Source of the DNA: JAKAWM01 sp049966695
Lineage (GTDB): Bacteria > Actinomycetota > Acidimicrobiia > Acidimicrobiales > Palsa-688
NCBI GenBank assembly: GCA_049966695.1
Contig: JBMFUG010000087.1
Location: forward strand, 1-9,452
DNA length: 9,452 bases
Direction: 5' to 3'
The stretch's first letter is position 1, and every line of letters begins with the position of its first letter. Positions 1 to 5,919 of this stretch are shown here, piece after piece. Under the pieces are notes generated by a model that worked only from the letters and a program-made list of their open reading frames with translations, was not told the origin of the DNA and made no database searches. A program made the position numbers and the translations under genes.

Positions 1-409
1 ACACCGTTGGGCCTAAGGCCGCGAGCACGCGACCTCCTATGGGGACCTCCGAGGCATCGAGCTGGTCCAGGTAGCTGACGAGCTTGTTGTACGGGCGGGT
101 GTACTCCTGTGTGGCCTCGGGGTGCCCGACGCCGAGGCCGAGCAAGAAGCGGCCCGGGTGGCGGAGGGTTACCCGGTGGTACGAGGCGGCGACAATCGGT
201 GCCTCGTCCTTCCATACGTTGACTATCCCGGTCGCCACAACGAGGTGGTCTGTGGCGTCGAGCAGGGTGTCAACGATGCCCAAGTCGCCCGGGGGTGAGC
301 CACCTACCCAAATCGCGCTAAAGCCGAGTTTTTCGACTTGGCGTGCTAGGTCGGCGTCCCACAAGTGGCTTGGCAACCAGACCCCCACCCTGCCAATCTC
401 TATTTGCAT
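1..409 (-). CDS. LLM-class F420-dependent oxidoreductase, N-terminal half (partial)
   Basis: The minus strand reads open from an ATG at 407-409 to the left edge, giving 136 residues without a stop. The translation begins MQIEIGRVGVWLP and carries the TIM-barrel landmarks of luciferase-like monooxygenases: a first strand ending in GVW, the LGFSAIWVGG strand near residues 28-37, VVATGIVNVW near 57-66, and the diagnostic HPGRFLLGLGVGHPE near 84-98. Family members of this type use coenzyme F420 to reduce or oxidise small substrates in the cytoplasm; the substrate here cannot be read from the sequence. The layout resembles the MSMEG_4141-like F420 subfamily of about 270-290 residues, so roughly half the gene is in the window. 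No Shine-Dalgarno motif precedes the ATG, which fits other starts in this window. The gene runs divergently from the zinc-finger locus at 694. The family call is firm; the subfamily comes from memory. Confidence 0.88.
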   Translation of the reverse strand, partial: MQIEIGRVGVWLPSHLWDADLARQVEKLGFSAIWVGGSPPGDLGIVDTLLDATDHLVVATGIVNVWKDEAPIVAASYHRVTLRHPGRFLLGLGVGHPEATQEYTRPYNKLVSYLDQLDASEVPIGGRVLAALGPTV

Positions 410-572
410 GCTGTTAGCAACGAGCGGGCGGGCGCTTGTGTTCCACCGAGGAGCTCAGGCCCGGCTAACGTGCGCACCAAATGAGCTTGTTCACGCGTTT
501 GCCCAGGCGGGCTGGGTGCCGTGCGGCTTCGGGTAAGCCTGATAGGCGTTTTCGAGCGTGCTGGCCCAAGCT

Positions 573-601
573 CCCCGAGCGCGGCCGGGCCCTGCTCGGG
601 G
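573..601. other. GC-rich inverted repeat in the divergent 410-693 intergenic region
   Basis: CCCCGAGC at 573-580 and GCTCGGGG at 594-601 form a perfect 8-bp stem with a 13-base loop. It lies between two divergently oriented genes, so it cannot terminate either of them, and no T-run follows on either strand. It could be an operator, an RNA structure in the leader of the plus-strand locus at 694, or the remnant of a terminator from a lost gene. The rest of 410-693 holds no convincing gene; a 56-codon ATG frame at 481-651 shows no recognisable motif. Confidence 0.45.
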
Positions 602-693
602 CATATCCACTTCGTCTTCACCCGTTCTGCATTTCACCACGACGCCCTTGAAGCCAAATAGGTGTTAGCCGGTCATCGAGACTGGAAGAGGCT

Positions 694-1520
694 GTGGCCA
701 GTTGGCATTGCCCCGTTTGCGGGTTGGGCTTTTCCTTCCATGCAGAGCTGGACTGGCACATTCGCGAAGTTCACTCCCTGAAGCGGACAACGGGGCTCGC
801 AGGTCAGCTTGAGCGACAGGCGGTCTTGAGCTGGGGCTTGTTTCGAAAGTTGCACTCAGCCAACGGGGGCCTATCGGTGCCGTTGTTCCTCTGGACCACG
901 CCAGCGGCAGTAATGAGCTCTTAGGACCAGCAAAACCTACGCCGGCTGGCAGACCAGGCGTCCAAGAGGTTGTCTAGAAACCTGAAGGGTGAGGCCTTTG
1001 CCCGCATGCAAGGGTCACCATAGAGGGACGCCTGCCCCTGGTCATCGTTGGCAGCAAGGGCCTAACGGCTAAGTGCTGCAAGTGCTCTGGTCGAGGCAGG
1101 GCACCAGGGAAAGCTGGTGTGGGGCTTGCAAGCTCTTTGTGCGCGGTTGTTGCCGGGGAAGCCGAGCGCCTTTGGGTGGGACGTGACTACCGGCAGCCGG
1201 CACGGCTTGTGGACGGTGACAAGGGGCTCCTCCCGGTGACCGACAGCGAGGTCCCCGGAGCGCTAGGAGATGCAGTGGACCTGGTGCTTGAACGCAGCGT
1301 CCTGGTTGGCGCTCATGTTGAGATGATCGACCGGGTACCAAACGGCCTTGGTATTGAGCGCATAGCAGTGCAGCTCGGGCGTCTTGTGGACATTTACGAG
1401 GGCGTTGGGCTAGAGCTCGACCAAGCCCCTGAGAGCAAAGCGCCCGTGCCGGTACCAGCGGCACGCGAACGGCTTGGCGAAGCTGGCCCTGTGCACCAGG
1501 ACAGCCCGCGAGCGGCATGA
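694..1520 (+). pseudogene. Broken C2H2 zinc finger-baeRF (release-factor-like) gene
   Basis: A GTG at 694, preceded by the purine-rich GGAAGAGG at 684-691, opens 76 codons. Residues 6-27 form a classic C2H2 finger, C6-x2-C9-x12-H22-x4-H27 (HCPVCGLGF...LDWHIREVH). The frame then reads SVPLFLWTTPAAVMSS and meets TAG at 922-924. Immediately after the TAG the same frame continues plausibly as DQQNLRRLADQASKRL, as expected after MS(A/S)L in baeRF-type proteins. Another TAG stands at 1021-1023. Further baeRF-like pieces follow: GRLPLVIVGSKGL (frame of 1119, near 1026-1064), GHQGKLVWGLQAL (frame of 694, near 1099-1137), then AVVAGEAERLWVGRDYRQPARLVDGD and ALGDAVDLVLERS, again in the frame of 1119, open to a TGA at 1518-1520. 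Much of the expected middle of the domain is missing. I infer a gene inactivated by a nonsense change, frame changes and deletion. The finger is certain as a motif; the baeRF assignment rests on remembered family sequences. Alternatives are two small real genes, or assembly error. Confidence 0.55.
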
Positions 1521-1536
1521 AGCTAGCCGGCCACGC

Positions 1537-3567
1537 TTAGCCTGGGGCAGGGCTGGTGGCTTCGATGGCGCTGGCCGGCGGCAGGTGGGCCCAAAGGTAG
1601 GTCGTGCCGTTTTGCGCCGGCTTTTCGCCCAAAAGTGCCGTCACCCAGTTGACCAGTTGAGCCTGGCCGCTAGGGCTCATCACCGGCGCTGACCATTGCC
1701 ACGGGCTCACGATGACCTCCGTGATGCCCATTGCCGAGATCTCGCTAGCAGCCTCTTTTCGCAAACTTGGCGTAATGGCTGGCAACGCCGCCCCGGGCAC
1801 TCCCACGGACAGCAGTACGTAGTTGGACGTGTACGCCGAGTTGGTACCCGTTGTGCCAGTGGCGCTCGGCATCGTGAAGCAGAAGTCACTTTCGGCCTGC
1901 CAGCGCAGGTTGAGCTCGTCGATAGCGGGTAGTACCAGCACGTTCGGCGGAGGGGAGCCAGGACGCGCCGATGCAGAGCGGCTCGGGCAGGCCCACCCTG
2001 AATCAAAGGCGGCTAGTGGGGGGCTAGCGGTGAACGGGTAGTGCACCACAGGAGCGATCGCGGCCAACCCTAGGACGGCCAGGCTCCAGCTCGCTGATTT
2101 AAGTGGCCAACGGTAACGTCTCGCGCCGAGCTCGTTCAGGCCCAACGCCACGACGAAGCCAACGCCAAGGAACATCAACAGCGCGAAACGGTCCGGTAGG
2201 AGGTTGTGGAAGAACGGCAGCCGCTGGAGGTAGTCATCGGGCAAAGGCACGGGTAGGCCATGTTGCGAAGAGCTCACGTGCCCGTCAAAGTGCAGAGTTG
2301 AACCCATTGACAAAAGAGCCGTCCCCGCAGCGACGCCTAGTGCCACCCAGGTGGCCTTACGGCGCCGGGCCAGCACTAGGGAGATCACGATCAGCACCAA
2401 GAGCGGTATACCGATGTAGGCGCCTTCTTCCGATCCATTGCCAGTGAAGTGGGCGGCGAGGTCCTGGGCCGCTTTGGGGGCCAGCTGTGTCATGTTGGTC
2501 GGCACGAAAAAGTTCAAAAAATCGCTCACGTAGACGTTCGGGGGGTGTGGGTTCTGCACGCGGTCGGGGCCCAGGTACTGGTAGCCAACGAAGGGTGCGG
2601 CCAAGATCACGAAGATGACGGCACCGGCCACCAAGCCGGCTACGGCATGGCGAAGGTGGGAGAGCACGACGCTGCGGTGGTTGATGGCGACAAGGACGAC
2701 GACCCCGATCAAGGCCGCCACCGCCTCCAAGGCTAGGATTTCTTCTCCGGTGAGCAGCTGCGCCCAGGCCAGTAGCCCTATCAGGATCCCGTCCACCCAC
2801 CACTTGGTCGTCTGTACGACTAGTAGCCGGTCGAGCAAGATAAGCAACAGGGGAGCGCTCAGCAGGATGACCTGGGCCAGATGCCCAACCGATTGAGAGG
2901 CGACCGCGGGAGAGAAGCCGAAGATAAGGCCACCGACGACGGCAGGCAGCACCTTGGCCCAGCGGCGGAAGGTGACGTAGGCAAAGGTGGTGCTGAGCGC
3001 AGGGGCCGTGGTCATGAGCACGTTGTAAGACGCGACTGGGCCGGCCAGCACCGTGAGGGGGGAGAGGAGAAAACTTGGCAGGAGCACCGAGGTGTTCCAC
3101 ATCAAGTTGATGCCGTTTGGGAAGTTGACGTAAGTGCTGTGGAGCGGGTTAAGGCCGTGGCCGAGCGCGAAGGGCATCCAAGAAAGGAACCACGTGTACT
3201 CGTCGGCGTCGCCCCATACTCCCATGTGGACGCTGCCTGGGTAACGCCAGGCGTGCCTGTACAGCAAGACGGCCAGTGCGCAGGAGGCCACGAGGACCAG
3301 CCAGGTCTCTTTGCCGGCATGGCCTCTGCGCTGCGTGGCCGACGTTCGGTAGGACGGTGCTGCTAACGTCGGTGCAGAGTGAGCTGGCGCGCGACGGGCC
3401 GGCGCTGCAAGGACCGGTACCGTCAAAGCCGCTGGCAACGGACGAGCTGGTGACGGCTCGCTGGAGCCGTCAGGTGCAGCTACCGGTGCCGCCACATGTC
3501 GGCGCGCCTTGCTATGCGACTTCAACAGGGCACTTACCCGGTGGCGAGCAGGAGCGAGAAGTTGCAC
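1537..3567 (-). CDS. Polytopic membrane protein resembling GT-C glycosyltransferases
   Basis: This 676-residue protein has about 11-12 predicted transmembrane segments, the first near residues 89-105 and others near 157-175, 206-222, 230-250, 258-296, 308-329, 386-421, 462-477 and 491-509. Just after the first helix comes VWGDADEYTWFLSW (117-130). An acidic cluster in the first external loop (D120, D122, E123) is the hallmark of GT-C enzymes, which move sugars from lipid-phosphate donors to acceptors outside the membrane. Residues 133-159 (ALGHGLNPLHS...NFPNGINLMWNTS) match a family of large actinobacterial membrane proteins, as I recall it. The C-terminal 165 residues are mostly soluble and probably extracytoplasmic. 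The first 85 residues are unusual: rich in Ala, Pro and Arg, without a signal sequence. The start is GTG at 3565-3567; a later start within this extension is possible. Donor and acceptor are unknown, and enzymatic activity is inferred. It converges with the pseudogene at 1520. Confidence 0.72.
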   Translation of the reverse strand: MQLLAPARHRVSALLKSHSKARRHVAAPVAAPDGSSEPSPARPLPAALTVPVLAAPARRAPAHSAPTLAAPSYRTSATQRRGHAGKETWLVLVASCALAVLLYRHAWRYPGSVHMGVWGDADEYTWFLSWMPFALGHGLNPLHSTYVNFPNGINLMWNTSVLLPSFLLSPLTVLAGPVASYNVLMTTAPALSTTFAYVTFRRWAKVLPAVVGGLIFGFSPAVASQSVGHLAQVILLSAPLLLILLDRLLVVQTTKWWVDGILIGLLAWAQLLTGEEILALEAVAALIGVVVLVAINHRSVVLSHLRHAVAGLVAGAVIFVILAAPFVGYQYLGPDRVQNPHPPNVYVSDFLNFFVPTNMTQLAPKAAQDLAAHFTGNGSEEGAYIGIPLLVLIVISLVLARRRKATWVALGVAAGTALLSMGSTLHFDGHVSSSQHGLPVPLPDDYLQRLPFFHNLLPDRFALLMFLGVGFVVALGLNELGARRYRWPLKSASWSLAVLGLAAIAPVVHYPFTASPPLAAFDSGWACPSRSASARPGSPPPNVLVLPAIDELNLRWQAESDFCFTMPSATGTTGTNSAYTSNYVLLSVGVPGAALPAITPSLRKEAASEISAMGITEVIVSPWQWSAPVMSPSGQAQLVNWVTALLGEKPAQNGTTYLWAHLPPASAIEATSPAPG

Positions 3568-3579
3568 TTTAGCCGGGTG

Positions 3580-3585
3580 ACCTTA
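3580..3585 (-). promoter_or_regulatory. Possible -10 box of the GT-C-like gene
   Basis: On the minus strand TAAGGT lies 12 bases before the GTG start at 3567. It fits the actinobacterial TANNNT pattern and would give a leader of only a few bases. No convincing -35 element was found, and the AAGG within it could instead be a distant ribosome-binding site. Confidence 0.3.
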
Positions 3586-3670
3586 GCACCGCGGGGCACC
3601 CTGCCGCTTGCCACCGTGGGCCAGGGCTGGCACCGGCCTGGGCGGCTTCGTGGCTGCGAGGGGGTCTGTC

Positions 3671-3710
3671 GCTAGCTTGGCTAGCCCTCTTGTGAGCTGG
3701 TGCTCGCAAG
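3671..3710 (-). terminator. Two adjacent hairpins downstream of the Nudix gene
   Basis: GCTAGC-TTG-GCTAGC at 3671-3685 forms a 6-bp stem with a 3-base loop. CTTGTGAGC-TGGT-GCTCGCAAG at 3689-3710 forms a 9-bp stem with a 4-base loop and one imperfect pair (G-U wobble on the plus strand, C-A mismatch on the minus strand). They begin about 40 bases beyond the Nudix stop codon, within the 184-base gap before the GT-C gene. Neither has a T-run, so termination is only a guess. Confidence 0.25.
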
Positions 3711-3751
3711 CGGGTCCTTGGCGTTTCTGCGTACGTGGGCCTCGTGACCTG

Positions 3752-4276
3752 TCACCAGCGGGCCTTCCACTCCCGCAGTACCTCACGGCATTGCAGGCAG
3801 GTGAGGTCGGAAAGCAGTGCGGAAAGCCCCCCTTCGGTGGCGGGGTAGGTGGCACCGATGTTCTGGGCAGGGACCTGCACGTGCTCATGCAGCTCGCAAA
3901 TAGCACCGTAAAGCCGCTGGTTGGACGTCGAGCTGTCGACGTCCCAACCCGTGCCGTTCAACTGCTCGACGCTTCGGATGGCTTCTGCCCCAGGAAGCCC
4001 TAGCTCGCGTTGCACGATGCGGGCCGCTGCGTCTGACACGGCTTCACCCGGGTACTTGCGCCCACCAGGCAGGTCCAAGGTCACCCGTGAGACGCCTGGA
4101 CGGAACGTCTTCGGTGGCAGCAGGAGCTGGTCACGCAGGAGCGTGATAACCACGACCGAGTCGGCCTTTTCCACTCGCCAGTAGTCAACTTGGCTACCAG
4201 GGGCGACTTCGTAGGCTTCGCCGATCACTGTTAACCACTGCGAGCGGATCTCCACTAGACGGTTGAGCAGGCGCAT
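3752..4276 (-). CDS. Nudix-family protein with a degenerate Nudix box
   Basis: The 174-residue protein has the layout of an ADP-ribose-pyrophosphatase-like Nudix protein: an N-terminal strand region (EAYEVAPGSQVDYWRVE, 20-36), VVVITLLRDQLLL (41-53), LDLPGGRKYPGE (67-78), then helix DAAARIVQRELGLPG (82-96). The canonical box is G-x5-E-x7-R-E-U-x-E-E-x-G-U. Here G72, E78, R86, E91, G93 and L94 fit, but the Glu after R86 is Ile87 and the first of the EE pair is Arg90. Two of the three usual Mg2+-binding glutamates are therefore replaced, and hydrolysis of a nucleoside-diphosphate derivative may be weak, altered or absent. A C160-x2-C163 pair lies near the C-terminus. The ATG at 4274-4276 has no Shine-Dalgarno site but a TAGCGT box ends 7 bases upstream, which suggests leaderless translation. 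The gene is divergent from the CHAP gene. Family is fairly sure; substrate unknown. Confidence 0.78.
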   Translation of the reverse strand: MRLLNRLVEIRSQWLTVIGEAYEVAPGSQVDYWRVEKADSVVVITLLRDQLLLPPKTFRPGVSRVTLDLPGGRKYPGEAVSDAAARIVQRELGLPGAEAIRSVEQLNGTGWDVDSSTSNQRLYGAICELHEHVQVPAQNIGATYPATEGGLSALLSDLTCLQCREVLREWKARW

Positions 4277-4283
4277 GGACGGA

Positions 4284-4289
4284 ACGCTA
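4284..4289 (-). promoter_or_regulatory. Putative -10 box for leaderless Nudix transcript
   Basis: TAGCGT on the minus strand is followed by exactly 7 bases and then the ATG. This spacing places the transcription start at or next to the start codon, as in leaderless actinobacterial mRNAs. The pyruvate carboxylase gene has the same arrangement (TACGCT, 7 bases, ATG). Confidence 0.45.
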
Positions 4290-4296
4290 GCACTGC

Positions 4297-4308
4297 GACC
4301 TGCAGGTC
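4297..4308. promoter_or_regulatory. 12-bp perfect palindrome in divergent promoter region (candidate operator)
   Basis: GACCTGCAGGTC reads the same on both strands. It lies in the 103-base gap between the divergent Nudix and CHAP genes, 7 bases upstream of the putative Nudix -10 box, so within its -10/-35 spacer. A dimeric repressor bound there would block the Nudix promoter. No regulator family can be named. Confidence 0.35.
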
Positions 4309-4379
4309 ATTTTCCCAGCTTGGGCGACATTATGGCGGCGCGGCTTTTGTGTTGCCGGTGAGTTTGCTAAGCAGGTCTT

Positions 4380-5729
4380 GTGCGGCGGACAACTGTTTTA
4401 GCTTTGGCCTTGGCCGGAGCGTGGGCCATGGCGACGGGAGCGATAACATCACCGGCGGCCGGGCAGGTCGCGCCAGCACCAGCCGGGCTTTTCCATGACG
4501 GTGGGGTGCTGGCCTACGGTGCGGCAAAGTTTTATGGGAGCCCGACGGGTGCGCGCCTAGCTGCACCTATCGTGGGTATGGCTGCTACCCCTGACGGGAG
4601 AGGTTATTGGCTGGTAGGTGCCGACGGTGGCATCTTCCACTACGGCGACGCAGGCTATTACGGCAGTGCTGGGGCGATGCGCTTGTACGCCCCGATCGTG
4701 GCGATGGCCGCCACGCCAGACGGCCGTGGCTACTGGTTGCTGTCGTCCGACGGCGGGGTCTTCAGTTTCGGCGACGCCCGCTATTACGGGTCGAGGGGTG
4801 AGACCGCCCATGATGTGCCGATGGTGGGGATCGCTTCGACCCCGGACGGCAGGGGCTACTGGCTTGTGGACGACAACGGGGGCGTCTTTGCTTTTGGGGA
4901 CGCCGGTTACTACGGTTCTTTGGGCAGGACGAACCTCCATGGCAACCCTGTGGTGGCGATCGCAGCTACGGCGGACGGCCGTGGCTACTGGCTGGTCCAA
5001 GGCGGAGGAGAGGTGCACCCCTACGGCGACGCTGCCCACTTAGGAGGCATGCGCGGCCACCCGCCTGTAGATGGCATAGCGGTGGCACCTGGCGGCAAGG
5101 GGTACTGGCTGGTGTGCAATAACGGCGAAGTGGACGCTTTTGGCGACGCCCCGTACCTGGGGGGTAATAACCACGCCGTGCCCCGGCCCCCTATAGCTGG
5201 CATAGTCGCCGACCCGGCTGGCCAAGGCTATTGGTTGTTGGACGCTGAAGACTTCCCCGTCTCGCTAGACCATCCTGATGCCCAGTCCCGGCTCGTCGCG
5301 ATAGCGACCAGTCAGCTTGGGCCAAGCAAGGGGGGAGGGCATTTCTGTAACCCCTACGGGCCATGCGAAGAGTGGTGCGCCTTGTTCGCCACGTGGGTGT
5401 GGGAAAAAGGCGGTGTACCGGTCCCACGTTTTGCGTTCGTAGGCAGCGTCTACGACTGGGCTGTGGCCCATACGCGAGTGTTGCCGGTCTCGGCTCGTCC
5501 TCAGCCGGGTGACCTGGTTTTTTATGGTACGGGACCGCAAAATGCGGCTAGCTCGCCGCACATGGGAGTAGTAGCCCAGGTGTGGCCTGACGGCTGGGTC
5601 GACACGGTCGAGGGGGACGCGGGGCCTAGTCCGGGCGGGTGGACGTCTGTGCTAGTCAACGGTCCTTTCCCGCCAAGGCAATCGTTCATCTTCAACGGCA
5701 TGCCGATCTACGCTTACGCGGTGCCATAG
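4380..5729 (+). CDS. Secreted repeat protein with C-terminal CHAP cell-wall hydrolase domain
   Basis: The 449-residue protein starts at GTG 4380; an in-frame TAA at 4368-4370 rules out any earlier start. Residues 1-29 form a Sec-type signal: RR near the N-terminus, a hydrophobic core TVLALALAGAWAMATGA, then small residues. Residues 42-291 hold six repeats of about 42 residues with the core YGDAxYYGS...PIVxMAATPDGRGYWLV, probably a beta-propeller-like scaffold for binding. Residues 302-430 form a CHAP (cysteine, histidine-dependent amidohydrolase/peptidase) domain: catalytic Cys333 in EEWCALFATWVW, His394 in SSPHMGVV, and Glu411 in VEGDAG as the likely third residue. ARPQPGDLVFYG (372-383) is the typical strand before the His. 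C323 and C329 could form a disulfide. CHAP enzymes usually cut peptidoglycan peptides or amide bonds, so a role in wall remodelling or lysis is likely. Wall target and catalytic activity are inferred. Confidence 0.87.
   Translation: MRRTTVLALALAGAWAMATGAITSPAAGQVAPAPAGLFHDGGVLAYGAAKFYGSPTGARLAAPIVGMAATPDGRGYWLVGADGGIFHYGDAGYYGSAGAMRLYAPIVAMAATPDGRGYWLLSSDGGVFSFGDARYYGSRGETAHDVPMVGIASTPDGRGYWLVDDNGGVFAFGDAGYYGSLGRTNLHGNPVVAIAATADGRGYWLVQGGGEVHPYGDAAHLGGMRGHPPVDGIAVAPGGKGYWLVCNNGEVDAFGDAPYLGGNNHAVPRPPIAGIVADPAGQGYWLLDAEDFPVSLDHPDAQSRLVAIATSQLGPSKGGGHFCNPYGPCEEWCALFATWVWEKGGVPVPRFAFVGSVYDWAVAHTRVLPVSARPQPGDLVFYGTGPQNAASSPHMGVVAQVWPDGWVDTVEGDAGPSPGGWTSVLVNGPFPPRQSFIFNGMPIYAYAVP
4503..5252 (+). 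repeat. Six tandem 42-codon protein repeats
   Basis: Six units of about 126 bases encode residues 42-83, 84-125, 126-167, 168-210, 211-249 and 250-291. Each has a [G/E]-V/I-x3-[Y/F]-G-x-A start (mostly GDA), a YYGS or YLGG turn, and a GYWLL/V end. Units 1-4 are closely similar; units 5 and 6 are more diverged and lose the TPDG and YYGS elements. The second letter of unit 1 also departs from GDA (GAA). Gradual divergence suggests old duplication rather than recent expansion. Confidence 0.85.
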
Positions 5730-5797
5730 GCGCAGGGCTCTAAGCAGAGTTGTGCCAGCGCTCCCTTGACGCGGCCCGTGGCCGTGGCAGGGCCAGT

Positions 5798-5827
5798 GCC
5801 CCGGCGGCGTCGTCGTCACGCCGGGGC
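5798..5827 (+). terminator. GC-rich hairpin downstream of CHAP gene (candidate terminator)
   Basis: GCCCCGGCG at 5798-5806 pairs with CGCCGGGGC at 5819-5827 to give a perfect 9-bp stem with a 12-base loop. It lies about 70 bases past the CHAP stop and 92 bases before pyruvate carboxylase. No T-run follows, as is common for actinobacterial terminators, so the function is inferred. An alternative shorter stem, GGCGG 5825-5829 with CCGCC 5838-5842, competes with it. A further TGGTG-GGTTG-CACCA stem is at 5851-5865. The remainder of 5730-5919 holds no gene. Confidence 0.4.
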
Positions 5828-5906
5828 GGCGCGAAGCCCGCCGTCCGGCCTGGTGGGTTGCACCACGGCTTGGCGTCAAGCTGGCCTGTGGCCAGGACAT
5901 TGCCGC

Positions 5907-5912
5907 TACGCT
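5907..5912 (+). promoter_or_regulatory. Putative -10 box for leaderless pyruvate carboxylase transcript
   Basis: TACGCT is followed by 7 bases and then the ATG at 5920, so transcription would start at the start codon. There is no Shine-Dalgarno motif in front of this ATG, and no clear -35 hexamer at the usual distance. Confidence 0.45.
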
Positions 5913-5919
5913 CTTCCTA

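Noticed and set aside
84..536. Plus-strand open frame of 150 codons
   Set aside because: It lies mostly antisense to the recognisable F420-dependent oxidoreductase, and its translation is low-complexity with no motif.
481..651. Small plus-strand ATG frame of 56 codons (MSLFTRLPRRAG...)
   Set aside because: Arginine- and proline-rich translation typical of noncoding high-GC DNA, no ribosome-binding site, no recognisable domain, and the hairpin at 573-601 lies inside it.
1069..1518. Minus-strand open frame of 149 codons opposite the pseudogene
   Set aside because: Translation is rich in Gln, Arg, Pro and Cys with no motif; the plus-strand frames carry the baeRF-like sequence.
2357..3100. Minus-strand 247-codon open frame inside the GT-C-like gene
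   Set aside because: It is out of frame with the membrane protein and gives Arg/Pro/His-rich shadow sequence; the membrane frame has clear helices and the acidic GT-C motif.
3744..3755. GTGAC-CT-GTCAC inverted repeat at the Nudix stop codon
   Set aside because: Only a 5-bp stem with a 2-base spacer, too small to fold stably and likely by chance.
4557..5039. Minus-strand frame with repeated VATAVR/RPVIAGV-like phrases
   Set aside because: The apparent repeats are the antisense reflection of the 42-codon repeats of the CHAP gene.
5766..5771. TTGACG as a -35 element for pyruvate carboxylase
   Set aside because: It lies about 135 bases before the -10 box at 5907, and no TANNNT box stands at the right distance after it.
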